Origin: Methylohalomonas sp964522485
Lineage (GTDB): Bacteria > Pseudomonadota > Gammaproteobacteria > Methylohalomonadales > Methylohalomonadaceae
Assembly (NCBI GenBank): GCA_964522485.1
Contig: CAZFUS010000047.1
Span: forward strand, 1 to 18,833
Reading direction: 5' to 3'
Length of the DNA stretch: 18,833 bases
Positions 1 through 7,850 of the stretch are shown in pieces. Each line of letters opens with the position of its first letter. Positions within the stretch are counted from its first letter, which is position 1. The notes under the pieces are model-generated. The model was given only the letters and a program-made list of their open reading frames with translations, searched no databases and was not told the DNA's origin. Position numbers and translations under genes: made by a program.

Positions 1-55
1 GGATGATGACAGTCAGTGTGAGCGAGGCAATAGCAATGCCGGCTTCACCGAACAG
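1..55 (-). repeat. Exact 55-base copy of an internal corC segment
   Basis: Bases 1-55 are identical to 6510-6564, in the same orientation. They diverge at base 56 (t, against c at 6565). In the intact gene this piece encodes about residues 88-105, the transmembrane stretch beginning LFGEAGIAIASL. The match begins at the first base of the window, so its true leftward length is unknown. Nothing else of corC is present to its right, so if real it is a fragment of corC cut on its N-terminal side. An exact length of 55 is also a common k-mer size in de Bruijn assemblers, so an assembly-end overlap is a serious alternative. Confidence 0.95.
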
Positions 56-396
56 TTAATATCGACTGTCCTTTAGATAAATTCGGTACTCGGGAATAAA
101 TTAAGAGACAACAGATTCTTGACTTAACTCCATATTTTTGCAAGAAATTTCGCCAAGCCGAGACATGGCAATTATAGAAATCTATACTTCCCAATATGGG
201 GTATCATAGTAAATTGGAGTTCATATATAGGGGCATCTCTGGGGTGACTTAATCCGAATCGCCGATCAGGGGAAACGGAGCGTTAAGTTGCAGCTGGTTA
301 GTCGCGATAATAATATTTTTTAATATTTCGACGTTCGGATCGACACTCTGTGCGTCATGTCTCTTCATATTTAATTCATACATTATCGAGGCGTAC
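56..396. other. AT-rich gene-free stretch upstream of the glycan cassette
   Basis: No convincing coding region is visible. The stretch is AT-rich compared with the core genes to the right. It holds one reasonable promoter candidate (288-316) for the plus-strand glycosyltransferase operon and a ribosome binding site, CGAGG, at 387-391. No JUMPstart/ops-like element was seen, and no insertion sequence ends were recognised. A minus-strand reading frame covering 249-485 overlaps the start of the glycosyltransferase gene and looks like chance. Confidence 0.6.
288..316 (+). promoter_or_regulatory. Candidate sigma70 promoter for the glycosyltransferase operon
   Basis: TTGCAG (288-293), a 17-base spacer and TAATAT (311-316). 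The -35 matches consensus at the TTG positions and the -10 at four of six. Transcription would start near 323, leaving a leader of about 74 bases before the ATG at 397. The surrounding sequence is AT-rich, so a chance match is quite possible. Confidence 0.35.
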
Positions 397-1407
397 ATGA
401 GTACCTTATCTGTAATAGTTCCAGCGTATAATGAAGCTGAGGTCCTGCCTGAGCTAAATCGCAGATTATTAGCGACTTTAAACAATCTAGGTGATGCTTT
501 CGAAATTATCTATGTCAATGACGGCAGCAAGGATGGCACATTAGAAATCTTAAGTGAGTTGGCAGAGCAGTATTCGGAAGTTTCAGTAGTAGATTTTTCT
601 CGCAACTTCGGCAAAGAGATTGCGTTGACAGCGGGGCTTGATTATGCCAGCGGCGATGCAGTTATTGTTATAGATGCAGACTTGCAGGATCCGCCGGAGT
701 TGATCGTAGATATGGTCAAGCTGTGGCAGGAAGGATATGACATTGTTTATGCGAAGCGTAAACAACGTCAAGGGGAGACGTGGTTTAAACGCGCTACAGC
801 AAAGGTATTCTACTGGCTGATCCACCGCATTAGCAATGTTGAGATCCCTGAAGATACTGGCGATTTTCGGCTGATGAGTCGCCGAGCAGTATTAGCGCTG
901 AACCGACTTAGAGAAAGGCATCGCTTCATGAAAGGCCTTTTTGCTTGGATCGGGTTTCCACAGACGGCGATTGAGTATAATCGTGATTCGCGTTTCGCGG
1001 GGCAGACAAAGTGGAATTATTGGAGATTATGGAATTTTGCACTTGATGGTATCACTTCCTTTACGACTATTCCTCTTAAGCTTGCGAGTTATATCGGGTT
1101 GACAGCTGCAGTCGTCGGCTTTATTTATGCCGTATGGATTGTTTATAAGACATTAATGTATGGTGATCCAGTAGCAGGCTATCCATCATTGATGGTTGTT
1201 ATTCTATGCTTGGGCGGTATACAGCTTGTTGGTATCGGTATTCTGGGTGAATATCTTGCCAGGATGTTTGATGAGACAAAGCAGAGACCGTTGTATTTAA
1301 TAAAGGGATACAAGCCTTCAGCGTTGTATTTGGCTATAGGAGCACGGGACCAAGTTGGTAATGCCTCTGCGGCGGCGGAGAACGACCGAGTAAATCATTA
1401 TGCTTAA
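397..1407 (+). CDS. GtrB/DPM1-like polyprenyl-phosphate glycosyltransferase (GT2 family)
   Basis: Cytoplasm-facing membrane enzyme expected to move one sugar from a nucleotide sugar onto undecaprenyl phosphate. The 336-residue protein has a GT-A fold N-terminus: VIVPAYNEAE (residues 7-16), NDGSKDGT (41-48) and the metal/nucleotide-binding DADLQDPPE (93-101, DxD-like). It carries the family's DTGDFRLMSRRAV block (153-165). Two C-terminal membrane segments follow, at about 228-250 and 262-288, then the conserved EYLARMFDETKQRPLY tail (285-300). Length and layout fit GtrB, YfdH and ArnC relatives. The ATG at 397 has CGAGG five bases upstream. It leads a plus-strand operon with two GT-C genes, and a GtrA-like flippase lies just beyond them. 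The sugar cannot be read from the sequence. Confidence 0.9.
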   Translation: MSTLSVIVPAYNEAEVLPELNRRLLATLNNLGDAFEIIYVNDGSKDGTLEILSELAEQYSEVSVVDFSRNFGKEIALTAGLDYASGDAVIVIDADLQDPPELIVDMVKLWQEGYDIVYAKRKQRQGETWFKRATAKVFYWLIHRISNVEIPEDTGDFRLMSRRAVLALNRLRERHRFMKGLFAWIGFPQTAIEYNRDSRFAGQTKWNYWRLWNFALDGITSFTTIPLKLASYIGLTAAVVGFIYAVWIVYKTLMYGDPVAGYPSLMVVILCLGGIQLVGIGILGEYLARMFDETKQRPLYLIKGYKPSALYLAIGARDQVGNASAAAENDRVNHYA

Positions 1408-1421
1408 AGAGGGCTAACCCT

Positions 1422-2891
1422 TTGCCGATGATCGTGGGCTCCGACCATAACGGGTTGGTCTGGATGCGTTTCTTTGCGCAGGCATGTGTCGCTTTAGCGA
1501 TGCTGGTGTTTTTGCTGACGCGCCTGCAAGATCTTTCTGCCTATTCGTTCTGGTATGACGAGATCTGGTCACTGAACGCTGTTCGTGACGGTTGGAGCGC
1601 GTTATTGGTTACTATACAAGAAGATTTAGTTCATCCACCGCTGTTTTACTTGCTTCTCAAGATATGGCATGGCCTCTGGGGAGAATCGGAGTTAGCGGCA
1701 AGATTATTATCAGTGAGCTTGTCCACTTTGCTGATTTTACCGGTTACAGCGGTTTGCCGAAGAGCCGGTGCCACGTGGTATGTCATAACGGCTGTGATCC
1801 TTATTCTAGCTGTCAATTCCTACTTGATTTGGTATCACCAGCAAGTGCGCATGTATGCGCTATTGTCGCTTCTGTCTATGGCAACTGTTTGGAGCTACCT
1901 TAGAGTTCTTGAGGATGCTGATGGCCGGAAAGCGTTGCAACTGTGGATTCTTTTTGGTCTGTTATCGATAGCGCTTATCTATACACATTATTTCGGCTGG
2001 CTGGTGTTGGGTACGCTTCTCCTTTGTACACTGTTGCTTGACAGCAGGTTAATTGGGCGTCACATAGTGGTGTTTTCTGTCTGTGCCCTTATATTTCTGC
2101 CCTGGTTACTTATGATCATGCCGGTGTATTTTTCCCGTGGAGGACTGGAATCGAACATTGGCTGGATAGAGCAGCCGAGTATAGCCAGTCTTGTCTGGCA
2201 TTTCGGTAAATTGCACGGCGAGCTCGGAATCAGGGGCACTACCCGGATTGGACTAGTATTGTTCTCGTTTCCGCTTGTGGTGTGGCTTATCTGGCGTGCC
2301 AGACGGATCCTGGGGGGATCATTGGATGCGGTAGATCGGCCAATAGTTGTTTTAGCGGCAGTAGGATTATTACCACCGATATTTGCACTGTCATTGGCTA
2401 TGATGCTACCTCAGGCTCCTTGGGGTGATCGTCATTTGATCATATCGGCTGTGCCTTACCTCGTTGCGGTAATACTGGCGGTTTCACGGCTTTGGGGAAC
2501 TAAGCTCAGTGGCGTGCATATTTCAGTACTGGTTCTATGGGCAGTTTTCGCTTTTTATCAAGAAGGACCGCCCCGTGCAAATCATGTTGATTTTCGTATA
2601 CTCGCCGAAGCAGCTATACAGAAACAGGTAAAGCACCTTTTGACTCTGGAGCGTTTTGTGACATTACCGATGCGTTATTACAGTCAGACCCGTTACACGG
2701 TTACCGAAATACCGCAGGATGCCACATTGGATAACAATGATGGATGGGTGGTGGTACGTCGGGGATCGGGTCGCACTCTACAGGATGCGGGGCTTTCAGA
2801 GTACTGTACTGTTACTTGGTTAGCTTCATCGGCAAGCCTGGATTATACGGTTTCTTTTGGAAGACTCGACTGTGGATCCGCGCAAAACTGA
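1422..2891 (+). CDS. Polytopic membrane glycosyltransferase, GT39/ArnT-like (GT-C fold)
   Basis: Predicted to use a polyprenyl-phosphate sugar made by the upstream enzyme and transfer it on the outer face of the inner membrane. The 489-residue protein has about ten hydrophobic segments. The first large loop carries the acidic pair expected of GT-C enzymes in FWYDEIWSL (D46, E47), followed by HPPLFYLLLKIW (H71-P73), typical of this family. A soluble C-terminal part of about 90 residues follows the last membrane segment. The start is TTG at 1422, chosen because AAAGAGGG (1406-1413) sits eight bases upstream; an in-frame ATG at 1428 is the alternative. It starts 14 bases after the GT2 gene. Acceptor and sugar are unknown. 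Confidence 0.75.
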   Translation: MPMIVGSDHNGLVWMRFFAQACVALAMLVFLLTRLQDLSAYSFWYDEIWSLNAVRDGWSALLVTIQEDLVHPPLFYLLLKIWHGLWGESELAARLLSVSLSTLLILPVTAVCRRAGATWYVITAVILILAVNSYLIWYHQQVRMYALLSLLSMATVWSYLRVLEDADGRKALQLWILFGLLSIALIYTHYFGWLVLGTLLLCTLLLDSRLIGRHIVVFSVCALIFLPWLLMIMPVYFSRGGLESNIGWIEQPSIASLVWHFGKLHGELGIRGTTRIGLVLFSFPLVVWLIWRARRILGGSLDAVDRPIVVLAAVGLLPPIFALSLAMMLPQAPWGDRHLIISAVPYLVAVILAVSRLWGTKLSGVHISVLVLWAVFAFYQEGPPRANHVDFRILAEAAIQKQVKHLLTLERFVTLPMRYYSQTRYTVTEIPQDATLDNNDGWVVVRRGSGRTLQDAGLSEYCTVTWLASSASLDYTVSFGRLDCGSAQN

Positions 2892-2936
2892 TTATGCTAA
2901 CCAATTGCATATTCTAAACTGGATTATTGTGCAGCC

Positions 2937-4655
2937 ATGAACAACAGTGATTCGAACAGATACGCTTTAAAGATTATTACAGTAGTTCTGGGGATTTTTC
3001 TACTCTTTGCACTGGGAGCCCGATTTGTACTATTGAATGCGGATGTGCCACGATGGTTTGCACCTTATGATGTAGGTCTTCATATCGACGAGGGATACAA
3101 GACTCTTTCTCCCCGTAACCTTGCCGAGTATGGTGACACCCACTGGAACCCGAAAGATGATTATAAGGGTTGGATGCAGACCAGCCCTGGTAGTCAATGG
3201 CTGTATTATACAGCTTTTAAGATCGGGGGGGTAGAGCTCGCCAGTGCACGTGTTGTTGGAGTATTTTTTTTTATAGCGATTGTAGTTGTCTACCTGTTGA
3301 CCTTTTGGAGAGAGTACCCCCGTTGGACGCTTGTTAGTGGAGCTTTGCTCCTTTCTCTGGAGCCGTTCCTGTATCATTTTTCGCGGACTGCTCTATTCGA
3401 AATACAGCTTGCCTTCACAACCTGTCTTGGTTTATTTGCAGTCTATTTGGCCAGAAACAGGGATATGGTTATTCAATTGCTGGCCATATTGGTGGCTGCA
3501 ACCTTAGCGTGGCAACTATTCAAGCCTTCCGGATTCCTTTATCTAGTGCCGGCCATAGGTGCGTTAGTGGGGCTGGCACTTGTCAGGGGTTCCTATAACC
3601 GTAAACAAACGCTGTTTATTATTTTGGCCAGTATTCTCGTCATCATCATCCTGCTTGCGTTAACCCTGAAATATTGGTTGCCCCGAATCGAACTGGATGC
3701 GTTTCTCCAATACCCGCGACGGCTGTTGCTCAGTCCTGTACAGGAACTGTCACCATTATCAATGGCGGCGGGCCTCTTGTGTCTGGTTCATGGACTGTCA
3801 ACCCGTCCCCGCGAATATCTAGGTGATCACTACAGACTGGTACTTTCGGCTACACTTGTTGGTGTACCGTTGATACTCGCTGTCTTCTCCTACGTACCAC
3901 CACGATATTTCCCTCCTATGATGGCTGTTGGACCACTGTTGGTGATTGATCATATCGCCCGTGGTGCCTGGCAGTGGCGACCCGAGAGGCCACTTCCGCT
4001 TTGGGCCCGTTTGGCGGTTGCGGCTGTCTCTGTACCTCTTGCGTGGTATCTGTTGCGTTCGCTGGATTATGCGGTGTTGTCACACCTGCCGATGTATTTT
4101 GGAGAAGACCCAGGTGTGTCGGCAGTGACAATGTATAAGTACTACGCTCCGATTGCGCTTCTGGCTCTGATAGCTGGTTTCTGGCTCACCTCCTGGTATG
4201 GAAAACACGTGCTGTTCAAACCACTTATCGGCGTTTTGGTGGTTGGATTTGTTATTTTGGGCGTAGCGGAACAGGTGCGAACGCTTGCTTCACCCACATT
4301 TGACGCTCAGGAAATTCGTGCTGCCCTGCGGCATGTTACCGACAGCGAAGCCAGTGTCGGTGGTGACTGGGCACCTTATTTCACATTGGGCACAGGCCGC
4401 AAGACCCTCTACGTCAATGATGTAACTAACAGGACAGAGCGATTTGGCGAACTACGCCCGGAATATTTCCTGTCGGTCGGGACCCGATTCGATCAGCGGA
4501 CCTTTCAGGCTTTGAAAGCTTCGGAAAATCCCGCTTTGGGTGCCCCAGAACATCTGGGCACTTTTCTTGGGAGAGATGTTATATTGTTTCCGCTCGTGTA
4601 CCGTGACTCGTCAAACGACGCTTTGAGCGATAAAGCCACTGGGAAGCGGCATTAG
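2937..4655 (+). CDS. Second polytopic membrane glycosyltransferase, GT39-like (GT-C fold)
   Basis: A 572-residue membrane protein with a first membrane segment at about 12-32. A periplasmic loop carries the acidic pair in LHIDEGYKTLSPRNL (D51, E52), the position of the catalytic acidic residue in GT-C enzymes. About ten further hydrophobic segments and a soluble C-terminus of roughly 110 residues follow. It shares layout but little obvious sequence with the preceding GT-C protein, so it probably has a different acceptor or donor. The ATG at 2937 has no strong ribosome binding site and lies 45 bases after the previous stop. A G7 run (3225-3231) and a T9 run (3264-3272) lie in the early coding part. 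Assignment rests on topology and the DE motif, not on a recognised ortholog. Confidence 0.65.
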   Translation: MNNSDSNRYALKIITVVLGIFLLFALGARFVLLNADVPRWFAPYDVGLHIDEGYKTLSPRNLAEYGDTHWNPKDDYKGWMQTSPGSQWLYYTAFKIGGVELASARVVGVFFFIAIVVVYLLTFWREYPRWTLVSGALLLSLEPFLYHFSRTALFEIQLAFTTCLGLFAVYLARNRDMVIQLLAILVAATLAWQLFKPSGFLYLVPAIGALVGLALVRGSYNRKQTLFIILASILVIIILLALTLKYWLPRIELDAFLQYPRRLLLSPVQELSPLSMAAGLLCLVHGLSTRPREYLGDHYRLVLSATLVGVPLILAVFSYVPPRYFPPMMAVGPLLVIDHIARGAWQWRPERPLPLWARLAVAAVSVPLAWYLLRSLDYAVLSHLPMYFGEDPGVSAVTMYKYYAPIALLALIAGFWLTSWYGKHVLFKPLIGVLVVGFVILGVAEQVRTLASPTFDAQEIRAALRHVTDSEASVGGDWAPYFTLGTGRKTLYVNDVTNRTERFGELRPEYFLSVGTRFDQRTFQALKASENPALGAPEHLGTFLGRDVILFPLVYRDSSNDALSDKATGKRH

Positions 4656-4675
4656 TGAAAAGGGACTAGTTTTCT

Positions 4676-5140
4676 CTATGGAGCATGATCTGTTCGGTCG
4701 AGTTTCTGGGATGTAGTCTTGAGGTTACGTTTACTTTTATAAAAACGACTTTTAAAAGGCTCGGTCCGGGATTCGACACCAAATGTCCACACGGAATTCA
4801 GGACATAGTTGCCAAGAAACGCAACCCCGGTAGCCACCACCTGTGCGAGTAAATAATATATGGAAAGTTGTGTAGTCAGTAGCCATACAATCAATCCATT
4901 GATGATCATAGTAAATGTCGCGACAGTAATAAATTGAGGCGCCGCGACGACATGCCGGCGTTGACTGCGAAATACCCATCGGTAACTTAACAGGTAGTTA
5001 ATTATTGCACCTGTGAGAAAACCGAGGGTGGTCGCTGTTACCGGTACGCAAACACCAGTTTCCACTAGGATAACCATTACAGCGTAATGGGCGCTTGTGC
5101 CTACTGCTCCAACACCTGCAAATTTGGCTATTCGTATCAT
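4676..5140 (-). CDS. GtrA-like family membrane protein, putative polyprenyl-phosphate sugar flippase
   Basis: 154 residues, a usual GtrA size, with four hydrophobic segments. Two copies of the family's aromatic motif are visible, NYLLSYRWVF (48-57) and NYVLNSVWTF (111-120), each at the end of a membrane hairpin. The N-terminus, KFAGVGAVGTSAHYAV, is typical. GtrA proteins are thought to flip undecaprenyl-phosphate-linked glucose or related sugars to the periplasm. The C-terminus adds about 30 basic, polar residues. The gene converges on the GT-C gene with only 20 bases between stop codons. The ATG at 5140 has a weak ribosome binding site. In classic gtr loci gtrA is first in one operon with gtrB; here it faces the operon. 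Confidence 0.88.
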   Translation of the reverse strand: MIRIAKFAGVGAVGTSAHYAVMVILVETGVCVPVTATTLGFLTGAIINYLLSYRWVFRSQRRHVVAAPQFITVATFTMIINGLIVWLLTTQLSIYYLLAQVVATGVAFLGNYVLNSVWTFGVESRTEPFKSRFYKSKRNLKTTSQKLDRTDHAP

Positions 5141-5541
5141 GCTGTTAACCGGTCAGCTGTATTTAAGTTCTTGAACAGTCTGATTCTCTCAATAAAGTTG
5201 ATAAATAAGCCGCAACAAGGAACGGTGCTCTCTAACCGGCTACCGTATATCGGTATATGCTTCTTGGGTTTCTGATCGCTCGTCATAGCTGCAATACGCT
5301 TACTTCAAGCGTCGGCACGGATCCATGTGCTGAGTGTGAGGGGCTACACATAGTCAATGTGAGCTGTATTGTTACTTGTTAAACATGGTCGTTGAATAAT
5401 ATAGATTTTCTATACCGCTGGTAAGAGACTAGGTTTATGGGCTCTGTGGTCAATGAGGCTGGTGTTGTTCTCCACGATAAAAGCAATGAGTCCCTGACAA
5501 TAACCTGTTACTGTAATGTATGCTACAGACATAACGGAATA
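5141..5541. other. Gene-free stretch between gtrA-like gene and corC
   Basis: About 400 bases without a credible gene. It should hold the promoter of the minus-strand gtrA-like gene and the 3' end of the corC transcript, but no promoter close to consensus and no hairpin with a T run stood out. Composition is AT-rich like the cassette, so the change to core-like composition falls at about the corC stop codon. A plus-strand frame starting at 5437 runs antisense into corC and is probably not a gene. Confidence 0.5.
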
Positions 5542-6825
5542 TTAACCATTCTTCTCGGATGGAGCTACGCGGAAATAACGAACCTTGGCGGTTTTCACCG
5601 CACTCTCTGTAGTGGCGGTGATTTCAAAAGCGTAGTCACCTATGCGCAGACTGGTGCCGGGTTCGGGGATACTTTCGAGATGTTCCAGAATAAGTCCATT
5701 TAATGTACGCGGACCTTTGGCAGGCAGGTGCCAGCGCAGCTTGCGGTTGATCTCGCGGATGCTGGCAGTAGCATCAATCAGATAACTGCCATCATCGTGT
5801 GGATGAATTTCACGGTTGAACGTCTGCAGGTCAGTAGTAAATTCTCCGACGATCTCTTCCAGCATATCTTCAAGCGTGACTAGTCCGAGTACCACGCCGT
5901 ATTCGTCGACGACCAGGGCGATACGTTGCCGGCTGCGTTGAAAGTTAAGCATCTGTGTGTGCAACGGAGAATCTTCTGGAACGAAGTAGGGTGGTGACAG
6001 ACTTGATTCGACCAGGTCTTTAGTAAGCTCTTCATGCTCAATCAGACTGCGCAACAGACGCCGCACATGCAGAATACCCACTGTATTGTCCAGATCGCCG
6101 CGATAGACGGGAATGCGGGTGTGGCGACAGTTATCCAGCATGTCATAGATTTCGTCCAGACTATCTTCCAGATCGATTGCCGTGATTTCAGCCCTAGGGA
6201 TAATAATGTCATTAACGGTGAAATTCTCGAGATCGAGTATGCTGAGCAGCATGCGCTGATGACGCTGTGGGATCATGTTGCCGGCTTCGCGCACAACTGT
6301 ACGCAGCTCCTCGCGGGTCATCGGTGAGTCATCATGTTCTTCTGCACTGACACCGAAAATCCTGAGCAGGCCATTGGCAATGGCGTTTAATGCCCAGACG
6401 GCTGGATAACATACACGCAGTAATGGCCCGAGTACGAACGAAGTCGGGTAGGCAATGCGCTCGGGATTGATGGCTGCCAGGGTCTTCGGTGCCACTTCGC
6501 CGAAGATGAGGATGATGACAGTCAGTGTGAGCGAGGCAATAGCAATGCCGGCTTCACCGAACAGCCGGATTCCAATGACTGTCGCCAGCGAGGCGGCAAA
6601 AATGTTCACAATATTGTTGCCGAGCAGGATTACCCCGATGAGACGATCAGGGCGTTCGAGTAATTGTTGCGCGCGTCTGGCACCGCGATGCCCCGCTTCG
6701 GCAAGATGACGCATACGATAGCGGTTGAGTGCCATCATTCCGGTTTCTGATCCGGAAAAGTACCCGGACAGCAGGATCAGAATGCCCAGCGTGATGAATA
6801 AATACGAAAGTGGTATATCTTCCAA
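5542..6825 (-). CDS. corB: CorC/HlyC family (YfjD/CorB-like) membrane protein with CBS pair
   Basis: Inner membrane protein of the CNNM/CorB group linked to magnesium and cobalt handling. The 427 residues read as a DUF21/CNNM membrane domain (about 1-190, with SGSETGMMALNRYR near 24-37 and GEVAPKTLAAINPE near 109), a tandem CBS domain pair (about 205-325), and a C-terminal CorC_HlyC domain (about 340-420, with LNGLILEHLESIPEPG). Length and order match E. coli YfjD. The start is TTG at 6825 with GAGGG nine bases upstream. It lies 66 bases downstream of ypjD on the same strand, as in other gammaproteobacteria. A 55-base piece of it is duplicated at the window's left edge. The precise transport role is inferred from the family. 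Confidence 0.9.
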   Translation of the reverse strand: MEDIPLSYLFITLGILILLSGYFSGSETGMMALNRYRMRHLAEAGHRGARRAQQLLERPDRLIGVILLGNNIVNIFAASLATVIGIRLFGEAGIAIASLTLTVIILIFGEVAPKTLAAINPERIAYPTSFVLGPLLRVCYPAVWALNAIANGLLRIFGVSAEEHDDSPMTREELRTVVREAGNMIPQRHQRMLLSILDLENFTVNDIIIPRAEITAIDLEDSLDEIYDMLDNCRHTRIPVYRGDLDNTVGILHVRRLLRSLIEHEELTKDLVESSLSPPYFVPEDSPLHTQMLNFQRSRQRIALVVDEYGVVLGLVTLEDMLEEIVGEFTTDLQTFNREIHPHDDGSYLIDATASIREINRKLRWHLPAKGPRTLNGLILEHLESIPEPGTSLRIGDYAFEITATTESAVKTAKVRYFRVAPSEKNG

Positions 6826-6891
6826 GCAGCGGAACCCTCAGGCAGTTATTTCCGATGAAGATATAGGGTGGTATCCGATATCACAGCCCAT

Positions 6892-7710
6892 TCAGGTGCG
6901 GTGCAGAATCAGTTCCAGTGCCAGCTTGCTGCCGAAGTAGGCGAGCATCAGACAGGCGAAACCGCCCAGTGTCCAGCGTATCGCGGTCTGGCCGCGCCAG
7001 CCGCGCGCCCAGCGTCCCCACAGCAGAACGGCAAAGGTTAACCATGCGAGTAACGACAATACGGTCTTGTGTACCAGGTGCTGGGCGAAGGGATCGTGCA
7101 GAAACATGAAACCGGTGGCAAGCGACAGGCTGAGAAGAAAGAAGCCGATGGTAATGAGCTGAAACAGCAGATTTTCCATGACCTGCAATGGCGGCAGTGC
7201 ACGCATGATGGTCCCCGGGTGTTTGCGCCGGAGCTGGCGTTCCTGCAGGGCCAGGACCAGCGCCTGCAGGGCGGCAACGCCGAGCAGACTGTAGGCACAG
7301 ATGGATAACAGGATGTGAGCCTGCAGTCCGGCCGGCGTGCTGGCGGGCACGATGCGGCTGCTGGGCAGGGTGATCTGCAGTAAAAGACAGAGCGCTGCGA
7401 CCGGATAGAGAATGATGGTCAGGTTTTCGAGCGGACTGGTGAATGCACCAACCAGTACAAACAGGCCAATCATCCAGGTAACCAGTGACAGGGCATTGAA
7501 GAACCCCAGGTTAAGGCCTTGCGTGGTATGGATGAACTGATACAGCACCAGCGCATGCAGTATGAGTGCTGCGGCGCCGATAAGCAGACAGAGGCGCTTG
7601 CGTTCCAGGCTGGTGGGTTCCGGATGCAACAGGCCCGCGGCGATGCGTCCGGCCGCCAGGATATACAACAGACTGGCGAGACCGCCCCCAAGAATAGGGG
7701 TCATAAGCAC
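6892..7710 (-). CDS. ypjD: YpjD, CcsA/CcmC-like inner membrane protein
   Basis: A 272-residue polytopic protein with about eight hydrophobic segments, in the cytochrome c assembly (CcsA/CcmC) superfamily. Recognisable features are LGFFNALSLVTWMIGL, AHILLSICAYSLLGVAALQALVLA, and HLVHKTVLSLLAWLTFAVLLWGRW; the two histidines of the last block fit the superfamily's heme-handling region. E. coli YpjD is about 263 residues and also sits beside yfjD and ffh. The outermost start is GTG at 7710; an ATG two codons inside (7704) is equally likely, as neither has a clear ribosome binding site. It is probably co-transcribed with the downstream corC-like gene and divergent from ffh. Whether it handles heme or supports the CorB-like partner is not shown by the sequence. 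Confidence 0.85.
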   Translation of the reverse strand: MLMTPILGGGLASLLYILAAGRIAAGLLHPEPTSLERKRLCLLIGAAALILHALVLYQFIHTTQGLNLGFFNALSLVTWMIGLFVLVGAFTSPLENLTIILYPVAALCLLLQITLPSSRIVPASTPAGLQAHILLSICAYSLLGVAALQALVLALQERQLRRKHPGTIMRALPPLQVMENLLFQLITIGFFLLSLSLATGFMFLHDPFAQHLVHKTVLSLLAWLTFAVLLWGRWARGWRGQTAIRWTLGGFACLMLAYFGSKLALELILHRT

Positions 7711-7795
7711 AGCAGTTCAGGCAACATCACGGCATCATTGCACAATCTGCCTCCGGGTTGAAGCCGGACCCGTGCGCCCGGGGGGATGGCTCGGT

Positions 7796-7801
7796 TATAA
7801 T
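7796..7801 (+). promoter_or_regulatory. Consensus -10 box upstream of ffh
   Basis: A perfect TATAAT lies 49 bases before the ffh ATG in the 140-base divergent gap between ypjD and ffh. At 17-base spacing the -35 position (7773-7778) reads TGCGCC, which is poor, and there is no extended TG motif. Promoter use is therefore plausible but may need an activator or a different spacing. No comparable box was seen for the divergent ypjD side. Confidence 0.4.
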
Positions 7802-7850
7802 CAACGACTGTTTTGTTGTGTATCCTCAATCTACCTCCGGTACCTGATTC

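Noticed and set aside
249..485. 78-codon minus-strand open frame across the start of the GT2 gene
   Set aside because: It overlaps the well-supported plus-strand gene antisense, has no ribosome binding site or recognisable domain, and lies in AT-rich DNA.
4656..4675. GAAAA/TTTTC inverted repeat between the convergent GT-C and gtrA-like genes
   Set aside because: The stem is only five A-T rich pairs around the palindrome ACTAGT, too weak to call a terminator.
5352..5364. Short match AGTCAATGTGAGC to AGTCAGTGTGAGC in the corC repeat (11-23)
   Set aside because: Twelve of thirteen bases is expected by chance at this window size, and the flanks do not match.
5437..5703. 88-codon plus-strand open frame between gtrA-like gene and corC
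   Set aside because: More than half is antisense to corC, and the unique part shows no domain or ribosome binding site.
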